Source: Brachycybe producta
Lineage: Eukaryota > Arthropoda > Diplopoda > Playtdesmida > Andrognathidae
DNA: 64,000 nucleotides
Direction: 5' to 3'
Assembly: GCA_036925085.1 (NCBI GenBank)
Contig: JAUPFP010000025.1
Coordinates: forward strand, 2,382,733 to 2,446,732
The position numbers were made by a program, and so were the translations under genes. Each line of letters opens with the position of its first letter. Within the stretch, counting starts at the first letter, position 1. Of this stretch, positions 21,769 to 33,400 are shown piece by piece. Below the pieces are notes generated by a model that made no database searches, was not told the DNA's origin, and saw only the letters and a program-made list of their open reading frames with translations.

Positions 21769-22356
21769 TAGGGCTCGGATTTTTATGCAAAATATCAAAG
21801 CAAATGTTCCTCAATCTGCATGTGGCTCAATTTAGAGAAAAAATGCGAAGTGAAAATCCCGTTTAGATCAACCAACAATTACGTTTTTTCTTTTCTTCCA
21901 ATCGTAAACACTGGTTAGAGGCTAGAACTCTAGTTCACAACTGATAATAACTACACATCTAGCCTCTAACCGATCTTGTTTTTTATTAGAAAAGGCATAA
22001 TTGCAGTTCCTCTCTAATGAGGATGATTTCTTCATAATTGCGCCTAAATTGAAATTTAGTCCAGGAAATTTCAAAATACTCCAAAAAAAATCACTTTAAT
22101 CACTTCCGTGACTGGTTAGAGGCTAGAGTTATTTAGTTAATAAGCTAAACTAACGACTAGTAAACTCTACCCTCTAACCAATCTTTAAAATTTAATCTAG
22201 GAAATTTCAAAAAGGGTTACTTAATCGCTTCCGTCACTGGTTAGAGGCTAGAATTTTCTAGTCCATAAGCCAAACTAGTAAATCTCTAGTCTTTAACTTT
22301 TGCCACAAATTGAGCAAACATTTGCTTTGATATTTTGCATAAATATCCGAGCCTTA
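21769..22356. mobile_element. hAT-like MITE family E, long copy (588 bp)
   Basis: The terminal TAGGGCTCGGATTTTTATGC is matched in inverse at the right end. It is flanked by ATGATTAG on the left and ATGATAAG on the right (7 of 8). Its centre holds three units of an internal inverted pair, GGTTAGAGGCTAGA with CTAGCCTCTAACC; the other copies hold one. The longer size comes from this internal amplification. Confidence 0.85.
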
Positions 22357-22530
22357 ATGATAAGTGTGGATAACACTTTTTTTAAAGATGATCATTTGAT
22401 AATCAGATGCGTAGCTTGGGGCCCGCCAGACCCCGCAACTGCAGAGAGTGGTGTCGCAGGAGGTTTTGGGGCGCAATGTTAAGAAAGTATTAATGAGTAA
22501 GGCAACCAGAAAAAAAGGAATGCACTGTTA

Positions 22531-22841
22531 TACCTAGTACACACACCTGATAATTTAAATGCATTTAAATAATAAACGTGTTCTACAGAGCCCTCTGTGA
22601 AGGACAAACAAAACAATATGTCGAATTCAATTTATTCAGTTAATAATCTCAAAATATTGAGTTAATACTTAAATATAAATATAGAAACTATTGACATAAT
22701 ATTGATTTAGTATTTCAATTTAAAATATTAATAATTAAAGTCAGTTTTTATTTGGTGTTCATGTCCTTAACTGGATTCCGTATAATTTACCTAAACACAT
22801 TTAATTTGAATTCATTTAACTCATATTGCGTGTACAAAGTA
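22531..22841. mobile_element. MITE family D, copy 2
   Basis: TACCTAGTACACACACC at the left and GTGTACAAAGTA at the right, with the same interior blocks as the copy at 8149. The flanking 9-mers do not match. Confidence 0.85.
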
Positions 22842-23816
22842 TAAGGTATTAGGTAAAGGCTATGCTAGGATGCTGGTTTCACACTTTTGAATTCTAGCCT
22901 CTAAACAGGTTCCACAACTGAAAAACGCAATTTTTTTGTTTATTTATAAATTTCTATTTTTTTCAACAACAACAAAAAAAAAATTGGGGGAGGGGCGCAC
23001 ACATTGGAGATTTTTTTTTTGCTCTCGGGCGCCAAAAACCTAGCTATACGCCACTGATTTTAATAAAGGGAATGTTTTAAATTTTATGTTATGAACTGGT
23101 ATATGGATCTTTAAAAAAAAGGGGGGGGGGGAATGGGCACTGCACCCTCTCTCTCTAGCAAGGTCCCTCAATACTTAAGAAGGAGATGTGCTGTGCAGTA
23201 TCTTCAACAACAAAAAAAATGCAGCAAAAAAGTCTTAGTTTTGAGATAAATATTGATCTGAAGGAGGAAGAAGAAGAAAAAAGAGTGAATAGCTTCTTCT
23301 TATTCTCTTTTTTTTTCATTGGTTAACCCTCACTTTTGCGCAAATTCAGTAATAGGCCAGACACACAACTCATTGGTTCCTCTTAACTGCATTTTTTTGA
23401 GGAGGGGGGAGGGGGCTTTCAACTTTGCATACGATATTATGTCTGTCTCCATACTACTGTGTTGCAAAAAAAAAAATGGAGAGTTTGAAACATTCTTTAA
23501 AGATGAACTTTTTCTTCATGAATTTATGTGTTAGAAAAAGTTAAGTCAAAGTGAAAACAAAAAAAGCTGTCATTTTGCATTAAGTACTATAAAGTCAACA
23601 TTTTTATGTAAATAAAAATTCAGAAATATTGCAAATTATTTTTTAAGAAAAAGATTATGCATTTTATGCAAATAAAAAAGCAAATTATGCAAGAAAATTG
23701 TTCATTTTATGTAAATAAAATTCTGTATTGTATATAATAAATGCCAAGTGTCTAAAGCAATTAAAATAACAATAATGATCGCTGATCAGCATTAACTAAA
23801 AATGTAAAATAAAAAC
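22842..23816. other. Intergenic AT-rich DNA, no gene seen
   Basis: G runs near 23,119 and 23,402, A/T runs, and several ATGCAAAT-like words near 23,640-23,720. Short frames lack protein-like composition. Confidence 0.45.
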
Positions 23817-24130
23817 TAGGGATGGAACACATTCGAATCCGCGAATCCCGCGAATTTTGAAAAAAAAAAAAAAAAAAAGATTCGAGATTCGAAAACTCGA
23901 ATCTTCGCGCTTTTTTTGTCTTTCGAATCTTTCGAATCTATAACCTAAAAAAAAACTGTTAGTTTTAACTCCAACAGAAGCGTTCATTAATAAAAAAAAC
24001 CGGCGATTGTTGCAATTTCGGTGGTGGTATCCGGATCACTAATATCATCACCTTGTAGCGACCCTGAGTGAAGACACACACTTGTTTTTTATTACTAATA
24101 ATTTAATATTTAATATTATTTCATTTATCT
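23817..24130. mobile_element. hAT-like MITE family B, truncated copy
   Basis: It starts TAGGGATGGAACACATTCGAA and keeps the CTCGAATCTTCGCGC and TAATATTTAATATTATTTCA blocks, but the distal TAGAGGTGG end is missing after about 24,130. Confidence 0.75.
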
Positions 24131-24312
24131 GAAAGACGTAATTTAATCTAATTTCGTAAATCAGCTGTCCATTCACGGGTTTTTTTAAAAAGGTGATTCG
24201 AACCGCGATTACGCAATTTTTTGTTCATTTTGATGTAAACTTTCGCGACCTTAATTACTAGACAATGTACAAAATCTCCAAATCGGCCAGTAAATCTGCC
24301 ACAATTTAAAAC

Positions 24313-24383
24313 GTAGGCAATTTGCAGAATGCCTAAAACAACAGACCAATTGTTGTTTTAGGCATTCTTCTGCAAATTGCTTA
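24313..24383. repeat. Short palindrome of family O
   Basis: AGGCAATTTGCAGAATGCC and its inverse enclose an AACAACAGACCAATTGTTGTT centre that is itself nearly self-complementary. It is related to the AATCTGCAGATTG palindromes at 27,753 and 32,896. Confidence 0.7.
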
Positions 24384-24476
24384 GCTAAAATATTGATTTT
24401 AAGCATACTATCTAACAATTGTGCCAAAATAACTGATTTGCTTTCAATTTACTTAACAATTTTAATTAGAGGTGGA

Positions 24477-24870
24477 ACGAATCCTAAATTTTCTCGAATC
24501 CGAATCCTAAAAGGTTCTCGATTCCTTCATATAAGAATCCTATATTATTCATTAAGAAGATACAAACAAATGAAATTATATTAAATATTAAATTATTAAT
24601 AATAAATTGAAAAAGTGTTGAACTCAGGGTCGCTGCAAGGTGATATTGGTGATCCGGATACCACCGAAATTACAACAATCAACGGTTTTTTTTTTATTAG
24701 TAAACGCTTCTATTGGACTTAAATGGTGTTAAAACTAATTTTATCAAAGTTTTTAACAGTTTTTTTTTTAGGTGAAAGATTCGAAAGACGAAAAAAGTTG
24801 CAAAGATTCGAGTTTTCGAATCTCGAATATTTTTCAAGATTCACAGGATTCGAAATGTCACACATCCCTA
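24477..24870. mobile_element. hAT-like MITE family B with exact 8 bp target duplication
   Basis: The 394 bp element runs from TAGAGGTGGAACGAATCC to CACACATCCCTA. ATTTTAAT lies directly on both sides (24,469-24,476 and 24,871-24,878). T at position 2 and A at position 7 fit the usual hAT target pattern. Confidence 0.9.
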
Positions 24871-24878
24871 ATTTTAAT

Positions 24879-25646
24879 ATAATCCAATGGAAGTAGGCGC
24901 CTACATAAACTGTTATTTTTCTTCTCAAAATTGTTTTAATTAAGAATATTTGCAAAAATACAGTTGAAATATTTCCTTCCTTTCTCTACTTAAAATTTGA
25001 GTAAAAAACTGCATTAAAATCCCTCTAAAATAAAGAAGTTACCATGTCTCAAATTCATAGGCAAAAGAATTCATTTGAATAAAAAGAAGAAGAAAATCTC
25101 ATGTTCATATGAAGAAGAAAAGTGAGGATAATCAAAAAAAAAAAAAAGGTCGGGTCAAAATTTCATTAAAAGCTGTGCCAAACACTATATAATGGATGTA
25201 CATAGATTGGGGGAGGGGGCGGAGGGGAGGATATTAGGGTGGTGGTGGTGGTGATGGTAAAGGGGGAGGAGATAGTTGCACGTGTTAGATGACAACAAAA
25301 AAAGGACCACGAGTTAAGGTGGTATATATATGTAGGCCTATACATGCATACATGTTTACCTCCCTAATCCCTATAATATTAGGGATGCATTTTGAAAGAG
25401 AAGAAGGATGATACAGGAGAAAAGCTACTCTTCTAACTGAGATGGCTTTTTTTTATAAATCCAGGGACCTATATATATATATATATATACACCTATTACC
25501 TACACGCACACAAACACACGTGCAAACATATACCAAACCTACACACATACATTATACAACAGCTTAGCAAGCTAAGATACTTGTGCGCATGTTCAGAACA
25601 AGACCAAAAAAAACAACCCTATAAGCCACTATATACAGCATATATA
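24879..25646. other. Intergenic DNA with microsatellites, no gene seen
   Basis: Contains a GGT tract near 25,240, an (AT)n tract at 25,470-25,488 and AC-rich sequence near 25,500-25,550. No exon was recognised. Confidence 0.45.
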
Positions 25647-26670
25647 CAGGGTAGGCCATAAGTCACCGTACCCCTACTTATACCACAGAATAAGGAGAAC
25701 AACAGAAGGGAAACTGAGCAATTAACTTGTGACAGCATTTTTTGTGACAGCATTTTATTACTTTCACATACGCAGTAATACATTCCAAAATGGCGGCTAT
25801 CAAGTAACCGGTTAAAATAAGAGAAGCTTTTAGTCCAAGGTCATGAAATTCTGTCACAGCAACTTCAAAGGCGCCACACGAGAGTTTCCCTTCTGTTGTT
25901 CTCCTTATTCTGTGCTTATACCGAGGGCACAAAATAAAAAGTTATACAGAAGGGAAACTCTTTGTCGGAACATTTGATGTTGCTGTTGACAGGAAGTCAC
26001 GCAGGAAGTCGCCATCTTGAAACTAGGGGGCAGAGTTGGTCTAGGCGAATCTTTAACCTTGAAGCAAGGGAGTCTTTATTTTAACCGGTTACTTGATCGC
26101 ACTAGGGGCAGACTTGGTATATACTCTAAATATAGCTGGGTTTACACGAGTCAAGTGAGTTGATCAACTGCACTGGAATTCATTTGACCTTCAAGATGGT
26201 GGCGCCCAAAATAGAGAAAAACTTCAAAAAAATTCTGCGGTGCCGCCCCGCACATGCGCAGAGCAAACTCTTGTCACAGAAAAATGATCAAGTTTCTCTT
26301 CTGTATAACTTTTTATTGTTTGCCTAGGGATCTAATAAGTCTGTGTGAGCTCCATCACTGTCACTGCAGAGCTGAATATACGTCTCTCAGGTCCTTTGCG
26401 ACATTTTACGTAACATCGCTGGTGTCATGTCTGCCCACAGTATGTGGTCCAAACGCTCGCAACTAAGCGCTCTTCAATCGAAAAATAACTCATATCTGCC
26501 ATCTTAAGTCCAAGATCCCACTATCGCAATGTTTCATTTCTTTTTGTCATTGTCACTTGCTACCAACTGTTTGCAAAAACACTCTTATTTGTCACAATTT
26601 GGTATTCCAAGTCATTATAAGTTACATAAATGATAATATCTACGGGTATGGTGACTTATGGCCCACCCTG
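25647..26670. mobile_element. Mariner/Tc1-like element with ~27 bp terminal repeats (1,024 bp)
   Basis: Left end CAGGGTAGGCCATAAGTCAC, right end the inverse of CAGGGTGGGCCATAAGTCAC, continuing for about 27 bp with two differences. Both ends sit in TATATA, consistent with a TA target. The interior shows no transposase frame. It contains smaller inverted pairs: AATAAGGAGAACAACAGAAG (near 25,690 and inverted near 25,895) and AAGTAACCGGTTAAAATAA (near 25,803 and inverted near 26,078). It looks like a non-autonomous, internally rearranged derivative. Confidence 0.75.
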
Positions 26671-26819
26671 TATATACTCCTAAAAGGGAGGTTTTTATTA
26701 TTGGCACAAACATGGAGTGAGATGGAACTCCAATGACTCCACTGACTCTGTTTACTTTCCTCTTCAAAGAAATTAAAGCGCCTTTATTGAAAGCGATATA
26801 CACACATACCATACAGTAT

Positions 26820-26858
<39 letters not shown>

Positions 26859-27279
26859 CACACGTACATGTGTAATATGTACGAAGAGACAGACTTTTTA
26901 TTGCATTCTATACACACACACACACACACAATGTAAAAACTCCTATAGTTTTCTAGTATCATACTGTGCAATATATGAAGCTCAGCGAAAAAGAGATAGC
27001 TAGACTATATAGAAAGAGAGAGGGAGAGAGATAGAAATATGGAAGAGATAGAGACAAAAGAGAGAGAAAGCGGAAGAGAGACAGAGATAGAAAGAAATAA
27101 AAGGGGGAGAGATAGACTGATAGATGGACACAAGAGACAGAAAGATAGATAGAAAAAGAGACAGAAAGATAGATGGAAAAAAGAAAGATAGAAAAGACAA
27201 GAAGAAACAAGAAAAATAAACAAAAAAAAATATAGGTTTTTTTTTGTAATTTTTCACTTTTATATATAAAAAAAGGTGT
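26671..27279. other. Microsatellite-rich stretch, no gene seen
   Basis: A (GA)n tract at about 26,823-26,852, a (CA)n tract at about 26,912-26,930, and imperfect GATA/GAAA-rich DNA to 27,230. The serine- and leucine-rich open frames are readings of these tracts. Confidence 0.6.
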
Positions 27280-27398
27280 AAAAAGTAAAACAAGATGTAA
27301 TCGTGTCTTGTGTTGCTGGTGTAGTGGTTAGTGTCTGAGCACATTTAAAATATTGGTCTAACTTAGTCATGGGTTCGATTCCCCGTGTTGTGTGAATT
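27280..27398 (+). repeat. tRNA-derived (SINE-like) remnant
   Basis: TGGTGTAGTGG (27,317-27,327) fits a polymerase III A box and GGTTCGATTCC (27,372-27,382) a B box. The T-arm pairs only in part and no acceptor stem forms, so this is not a functional tRNA. The 36 bp just upstream (27,280-27,315) recur exactly, inverted, at 40,577-40,612, which supports a dispersed element. Confidence 0.6.
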
Positions 27399-27752
27399 AT
27401 AACAGCGAGTAAAAATTAAGAGAGAGATAGAAAGAGAAATAAGATAAAAGATAAACGGACCGAGAGATAAAGGTTAAGATTGAGATAGATAGAAAGACAG
27501 ACGGCTAGAGAAAAGAAAGAGAAAGATAGATAGAGAGATACAAGGTTGGGAGGAAAAGAGCTCATAACATAGATGAGAGAAAAAGATGGATAGAAGAGAA
27601 AGATAGATAGATAGAGAGAGAACATTTTACAGAGATTCTGATTGGTTGATGCTGCTTCAATAACACATTTATACATTTACAGGTAAATTTATACATCGAG
27701 AGATGGGTAGAGTTTCTTTTTTATGTTTGATGCGTTATTAATTTATATATGT
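27399..27752. repeat. Imperfect GATA/GAGA tract
   Basis: Mostly AGATAGAGAGA-type words between the tRNA-like remnant and the family O palindrome. No gene signal was seen. Confidence 0.6.
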
Positions 27753-27934
27753 TACAGTCAATCTGCAGATTGCCTAGACAATCTGCAAAACCATCAAACC
27801 GCTTATAGTGAATCTGCAAAATTCAATACATTTTAGGGTGTTAAATTTTTGCAGATACACCTAGTAGGTTGGGTTGTTTTGCAGATTGCCTAGGTAATCT
27901 GCAGATTGACTGATTCTGCAGATTCACACAAGTA
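27753..27934. mobile_element. Palindromic MITE family O, copy 1
   Basis: TACAGTCAATCTGCAGATTG at the left and an inverse at the right, with AATCTGCAAAACCA and AATCTGCAAAATTC repeats inside each arm. It is very similar to 32,896-33,070. Confidence 0.8.
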
Positions 27935-28342
27935 CCCTATATATATACACATTTTATTTTATATGAGATTTTGATATTCCCACGCCTACACACACACGTG
28001 TAATAGACATAACTAATAATAAAAATATCATCATCATCTTCATATATTTAGTATATTATATATTATTATATGTGAATATGATGACAGACACCTGTGTGTG
28101 TGTGGCGTACGTTCATTATTATCACTAGGAAGACAACAAGATTTTTGTGTTTGTTTGTTTTAATAATATTATTATTATTATTACACACATGAGCCCAGCC
28201 AATAACAAAGAACTTTCCGCGGATTATTATCATTAATAAACAATTTTTATTTCCTTATGTCTCTTATATATGTTTGTGTGTGTGTGTGTGTTGCACATCC
28301 TCATTTTTCATATCTTTTTTTTTCTTTCTAGTCTTTAATAAG
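27935..28342. other. Intergenic microsatellite DNA, no gene seen
   Basis: Contains ATAT, ATC, TTA and (TG)n tracts (about 28,272-28,290). No coding signal. Confidence 0.5.
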
Positions 28343-28350
28343 ATATAAAT

Positions 28351-28799
28351 TAGGGATGGGCCCCATTCAAATCCCACGAATCTTGAAAAATATTCGAGAT
28401 TCGAAAACTCGAATCTTCGCGCTTTTTTTTTTTTTCGTCTTTCGAATCTTTCGAATCCTAACCTTAAAATAAAACTGTTAAAAACTTTGGTAAAATTAGT
28501 TTGAACTTCCATTGACGTCCAATTCACTAACAAAGAAAAACCGGCGATTGTTGCAATTTCGGTGGTCGGACCCGGATCACCAATGTCATCACCTTCGGGC
28601 CACCCTGAGTGCCCGCCATACTTGTTTTTTTTATTATTAATAATTTAATATTTAATATTATTTCATTTATTTGTATCTTCTTAATGAATAATAGAGGATT
28701 CTTAAATGAAGGATTCGAGAGAATCGAGATTCTCGGGAGATTCGAGAACCTTTTAGGGATTTGGATTCGAGAAAAATTTAGGATTTTCTAACACCTCTA
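28351..28799. mobile_element. hAT-like MITE family B with exact target duplication ATATAAAT
   Basis: It starts TAGGGATGGGCCCC and ends AACACCTCTA. ATATAAAT occupies 28,343-28,350 and 28,800-28,807. Orientation is opposite to the copy that follows. Confidence 0.9.
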
Positions 28800-28844
28800 A
28801 TATAAATGGAATATTTGTTTTTCATTCATAGTTATGCTATATTT

Positions 28845-29237
28845 TAGAGATGAGACGAATCCTAAATTTTCTCGAATCCGAATCCTAAAAGGTTCTCGAA
28901 TATCTCGAATCCTTCATATAAGAATAGTATATTATTCAATAAGAAGATACAAATAAATGAAATAATATTAAATATTAAATTATTAATAATAATAAAACAC
29001 AGTGTGGCAGTGATGGTCGCGCCACAAGGTGATCCATTGGTGATCCGGATACCACCGAAATTGCAACATTCGCCGGGGTTTTTATTTTGTTATTGAACGT
29101 TATTGGACGTCAATGGAGTTAAAACTAATTTTACCAAAGTTTTTAACAGTTTTTTTAAAGGTTAAGATTCGAAAGATTCCAGTTTTCGTATCTCGAATAT
29201 TTTTCAAGATTCGCGGTATTCGAATGTCCCATTCCTA
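28845..29237. mobile_element. hAT-like MITE family B with exact target duplication CTATATTT
   Basis: TAGAGATGAGACGAATCC at the left, GTCCCATTCCTA at the right. CTATATTT occupies 28,837-28,844 and 29,238-29,245. Only 45 bp separate it from the previous copy, and the two are inverted relative to each other. Confidence 0.9.
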
Positions 29238-29256
29238 CTATATTTACATGTGGTGA

Positions 29257-29822
29257 AACCCGTTTAGCACAAAATAACAGGTGGCTGAAAAGACATTTAT
29301 TTTTATTATATCCTCCCAGATAGCGCCACTGCAGTGGCTAATACAGTACTATGCTAAATAGATGTTTTTGTAAAATTTGAACGCAAAAAGGTCAAGCGAA
29401 CGTTTTTTTTTTAAAGATATAAAAAAATTCAAATTGTTTTCAAAACTAGAATGGTAAAAAATTATGGTAAAAAAATTTTTATGGCAATATCATCTTAAAA
29501 AAATAACACATTTTATAGTTCAGTCTGAAAATGACCCGTTTTTTTTTTAGAATTTTTCATTGAAATTTCATGAAAAACTATTTTCACCTTTTTTTTCAAA
29601 CTGTTATAAAAAGTTTATTTTGAAAGATATTATCAAGAAAAAAATTATAGCATTATCACCAACTATTCTAGTTTCTAAAACACTTTGATTTTTTTCATAA
29701 TGAGAGAAAGTGCCTGAAAAAAAGGTTTCCTATAGAACATAAAAGCCACTGCAGTGGCGCCATCTGACAGGACAAAAACAAAATAAATATCTATTCAGCC
29801 ATCTTAACACGAAATTCGTTTA
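29257..29822. mobile_element. Inverted-repeat element G, copy 1, with a Foldback A-like core
   Basis: GGTGGCTGAAAAGACATTTA and the palindromic GCCACTGCAGTGGC at the left recur inverted at the right (GCCACTGCAGTGGCGCCATC, AAATAAATATCTATTCAGCC). The core at about 29,425-29,720 carries diverged Foldback A arms (AAAACTAGAATGG, TATTCTAGTTTCTAAAACAC). A second copy lies at 44,386-44,930. Confidence 0.8.
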
Positions 29823-29854
29823 ACATTCGTGTTAAGATGATTTATGAACACAAA

Positions 29855-30185
29855 TTTCCAAACTAATTATTCTGTCTTTCAGAAGCAAAATTAAGACAAA
29901 ACTTGGATGTTGATTTAGAAACTAGAAGGACAGGTTTTTTTATGTTGATATTTTTTTTTTAAAAAAAAAATAAACATTTTCTAGATAAAAATAAAAAAAA
30001 AAATTATCTGCTGCAAAGCGTCGTCTGCTTAAAGCTAAGCAATTTTCAAACTGTTATAAAAAGTTTATTTTAAAAGATATCAACATGAAAATACCCTTAA
30101 GGGATCGAGAGTTATAACCCCTTCTAGTTTCTAAAACACTTTCTAGTTTTTCTTCATTTTGCAATGATAATATAGAATTCCACTT
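29855..30185. repeat. Foldback A copy
   Basis: ATTCTGTCTTTCAGAAGCAA and TTTAGAAACTAGAAGGACAG on the left; TTCTAGTTTCTAAAACACTT on the right. Confidence 0.8.
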
Positions 30186-30994
30186 GGCAGAATATGAAAC
30201 AATCTTTTTTTCCTGCATGTGTGATCTTGACGTTAGGCAATTTTACAAACTGCCTAAAATAATTAAAAAAATACAGGGTGTTCCGGGTGTTTTTAACATT
30301 CCTGATATAAAACAAAAAAAGTAAAATCATTCATTCATACTTTTCCCTTACTCCTCTGTTTTAAAGCATTGTTTTGAGAATATATTTTAGGGTGAAGGTG
30401 GGGCCCCGAGGTAACAGCTTATACATATCCCAGAGTTCATATGGTAAGGGGGCGGAGAAGAGGAGGATGAGGAGGAGGAGGAAAGGGGAATATAACAATA
30501 AAAGCAGCCCACATAGGCGACTTTTATGAGTTCTGCAACACGTGCAGGAGGTGGAGACAGTGGTGGGCCATATACACAGAAGGAGGAGAGGGTCTTAAAG
30601 GTCGTGCACGTGTGACCCCATCTACTCCTCATTTGCATGCAACTTCGTCACGCTCTTCTTTTCTTTCACTTACTCACTTTTTTTTGGCCCTTCTTTATTG
30701 ATTTCGGAATTAAAAATAGGCATAAAAGATAGAGGAAAGGGGGGGGGCCCAGGGTGCCATTTCAATCGACGTGTGCATGTTAAGATATACATGTATGTAT
30801 ACTAAAAGCCCAACTCTGTACCCGTTCCGGACACGCGGTTATTTGCCTCACTGGGTCTATAATCGACCCTCTTTTAAAGAGAATCATCAAAAGCTCCCCC
30901 TTTAGCTTCACTGCATTACACCGCCTTTTTTTCCTGTTTTTACAGCGTTTTTTTTTTTTTGCACTTTTGATGGGTTTAAAGCGTAAATGCTGCT
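30186..30994. other. Intergenic DNA, no gene seen
   Basis: Includes an AGG-rich tract near 30,460 and a G/C run near 30,740. One lone TACAGGGTGTTCCGGGTG at 30,274 resembles a transposon end but no partner was found. Otherwise it is free of the window's repeats. Confidence 0.4.
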
Positions 30995-31288
30995 CAAACT
31001 CTTGATTATTCTGTCTTTCAGTTGTAAGATGAACAAGAAAAACTTGAATGTGTTTTAGAAACTAGAAGAGTAAATCAATCCCTTAAAAATATTTTTATAT
31101 CGATTATCTTTCAAAATAAACTTTTAATAGGAGTTTAAAAATGACCCAAAGTTCTTTAATTTTTTTTTAATTTCGTTTGTCTCATTTAAAAGTTTATTTT
31201 GAAAGATATTAACATGAAAATACTACATTATTAAGTGTTTCAGTTTCAGTTCTAGTTTCTAACACACTTTTCAATTCCTCCTTATTAC
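30995..31288. repeat. Foldback A copy
   Basis: TTGATTATTCTGTCTTTCAG, TTTTAGAAACTAGAAGAGTA and CAAAATAAACTTTTAATAGG, with a diverged right arm (GTTCTAGTTTCTAACACAC). Confidence 0.8.
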
Positions 31289-31291
31289 AAA

Positions 31292-32205
31292 GTTTCCACT
31301 ACAAAAATTAACTGCAGTCACATAACCAAGGTTAAAGTTAACTGCAGATAAGCTAGAAGTTGTACTTTTGTAGGTTTCCATTTTTAAAACACTTAACTGT
31401 GGTTAAATGATTTTGTGTCATTTCCTATATTAAACATCTGTGCATTTTGTGACATTTTCATTCCTCATTCAGTGAAAAATTAAGTGGCTCTTACTATCCG
31501 CCATGTTGTTTGTAGGCTAAATTTGTTTTAAAACAGGAAGTGACATACTTGATACCTCGATTCCACTACAAAAACTTAACTGCAGTTAAATAAACCAAGG
31601 TTATAGTTAACCGCAGACAAACTAGAAGTGGTCCTTTTGTGTGTTTCCATTTAAAAGACACTTAAATAATGGTGAACCAACCACTTAAATAGTGGTTAAA
31701 TAATTGTGTTACTTCCTGTTAAACCAGTTGTGCATTTTGTGACATTTTCATTCCTCATTCAGACAACAATTGAGTGCTCTCTCACTTATCCGCCATGTTT
31801 CCATGTAAGCTAAATTTGTTTTAACACAGGAAGTAACGTATTTAACCATTCAATAATTTGGTTAACAACAATGCTGCCAATGCAGTTGAGTTAACTTCAT
31901 TGTTAAGAAATGTTAACCATAGTTAATGTAACCAGATTGTGTCAACGCAGTTGAGTTAACTTCATTGTTCAGAAGTGTTAATCCATAGTTAATTTAGTCA
32001 GATTGTGTGTCAACGCAGTTGAGTTAACTTCACTGTTCAGAAATTGTAACCACAGTTAAATTAACCAGATTGTGTCAGTGCAGTTGAGTTCATTTCATTG
32101 TTCAGAACTTTAACCATAGTTAATGTAACCCACATTTGTGTTCACTATGAGATTAACTGTGGTTAACATTTTAACTACAGTTAATTTTTGTATTGGAAAC
32201 GAGGT
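31292..32205. mobile_element. Inverted-repeat element I with internal direct repeats
   Basis: The ends are inverted copies of GTTTCCAMTACAAAAATTAA followed by CTG. The first ~265 bp are duplicated in direct orientation (second copy from about 31,558). The right part (about 31,865-32,130) is four or five ~65 bp units with GTTGAGTTAACTTCATTGTT and ACCATAGTTAATGTAACC. GTTAAC words occur throughout. Confidence 0.75.
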
Positions 32206-32255
32206 CTTAGTGTTGCCTTTCTGAAACTACAGAAAAAAACACCTAAGTAAACATT

Positions 32256-32290
<35 letters not shown>

Positions 32291-32895
32291 TGTAATATAA
32301 TAATAAAATGGATAATCTGTTATGAAAGATTGAAATATATAATCGGCTAATAAAGTGAATCAATAGCCGTTTTTTTTATATAATCAGCGAACGAAATCTT
32401 GTTTCTAATTCGTCATGCTTTGACGAACATCACACACACACACACACACCCCCAAATATGTAACAACTGGAGAATCAGAAAAGAGAGAGAGAGAGAGAGA
32501 GAATGAGAGAGAAAAAATGTGACACAAAAGAAACATGAAAGGGGGATTTAAGAGGGAGGAGAAAAAGAGGTGGGGGTGGGGTGTCATGCATGCGTGTCTA
32601 AATACTGGGAGGGTAAAGATGCATGACATGTCAACTAGGTAGAAGAGTCAAATGCGGAAAATGACTATTTTGTCGCCAAATGATCCTTATACAAAAGAAT
32701 GAAAGAGTGGGGAAGAAACCCCCCCTCCCCTTATCCCTGCCATCCCTTCCGCCCTGTGTGTACTACGTGCACCTGTGTTGCAAGACCCCTCAAACCCCCT
32801 TAAAATAACACGTGTTCATAATTAATTTGAAATCGTGTCCAGCAGAAGAAAAAAAAACCTAAACTTTTAAGGTAGTTTTAGATCTAAGTGTAAAT
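32206..32895. other. Microsatellite-bearing spacer, no gene seen
   Basis: (CT)n at about 32,259-32,290, (CA)n at about 32,430-32,449, (GA)n at about 32,484-32,501, and a C/T-rich patch near 32,720. Confidence 0.5.
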
Positions 32896-33070
32896 GTTAC
32901 TGTCAATCTACGAAATCAGGCAATCTGCAAAACCACCAACCTGCTAGTCAATCTGCAAAATTCAGTACATTTTTATGTGTTGAATTTTGCAGATTGACTA
33001 GCAGGTTGATTGTTTTGCAGATTGTTTAGGTTATCTGCAGATTGACTGATTCCGCAGATTGACAGTAACA
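32896..33070. mobile_element. Palindromic MITE family O, copy 2
   Basis: TGTTACTGTCAATCTACG at the left and its approximate inverse GCAGATTGACAGTAACA at the right. The centre GTCAATCTGCAAAATTCA is mirrored around 32,975. Confidence 0.85.
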
Positions 33071-33079
33071 TAAACACCT

Positions 33080-33400
33080 CTTGGAACACTTGATTAATTT
33101 CTTGTCTTTCAGAGGTTGCAAAAATGAAGACAAACTTGAATCTGTTTTAGAAACTAGAAGGGGTAGCGCTCAATCACTTAAGGCTATTTTCATCTCGATA
33201 TCTTACAAAATAAACTTGTTATGCGAGTTTTAATATAGTCGACAATATTTTTAAAATTATTCTCTATATAGAAAGTTTATTTTGAAAGATCTCACCATGA
33301 AAATACCTTTAGGTGATCGAGCTACTCTTCTAGTTTCTAAAACACTTTCTTCTTTCTCTTGATTTTTCTTCAGAAACAAAAGAATAACCAAAAGTTCTAA
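33080..33400. repeat. Foldback A copy
   Basis: TTTCTTGTCTTTCAGAGG, TTTTAGAAACTAGAAGGGGT and AAGTTTATTTTGAAAGATC; the right arm is CTACTCTTCTAGTTTCTAA. A further diverged copy occupies about 33,401-33,905. Confidence 0.8.

Noticed and set aside
25678..26466. Remnant transposase inside the mariner-like element
   Set aside because: Short frames on both strands show no DDE/DDD motifs or recognisable transposase blocks.
27317..27395. Functional tRNA gene
   Set aside because: A and B boxes are present but the acceptor stem does not pair and the T stem is only partly paired.
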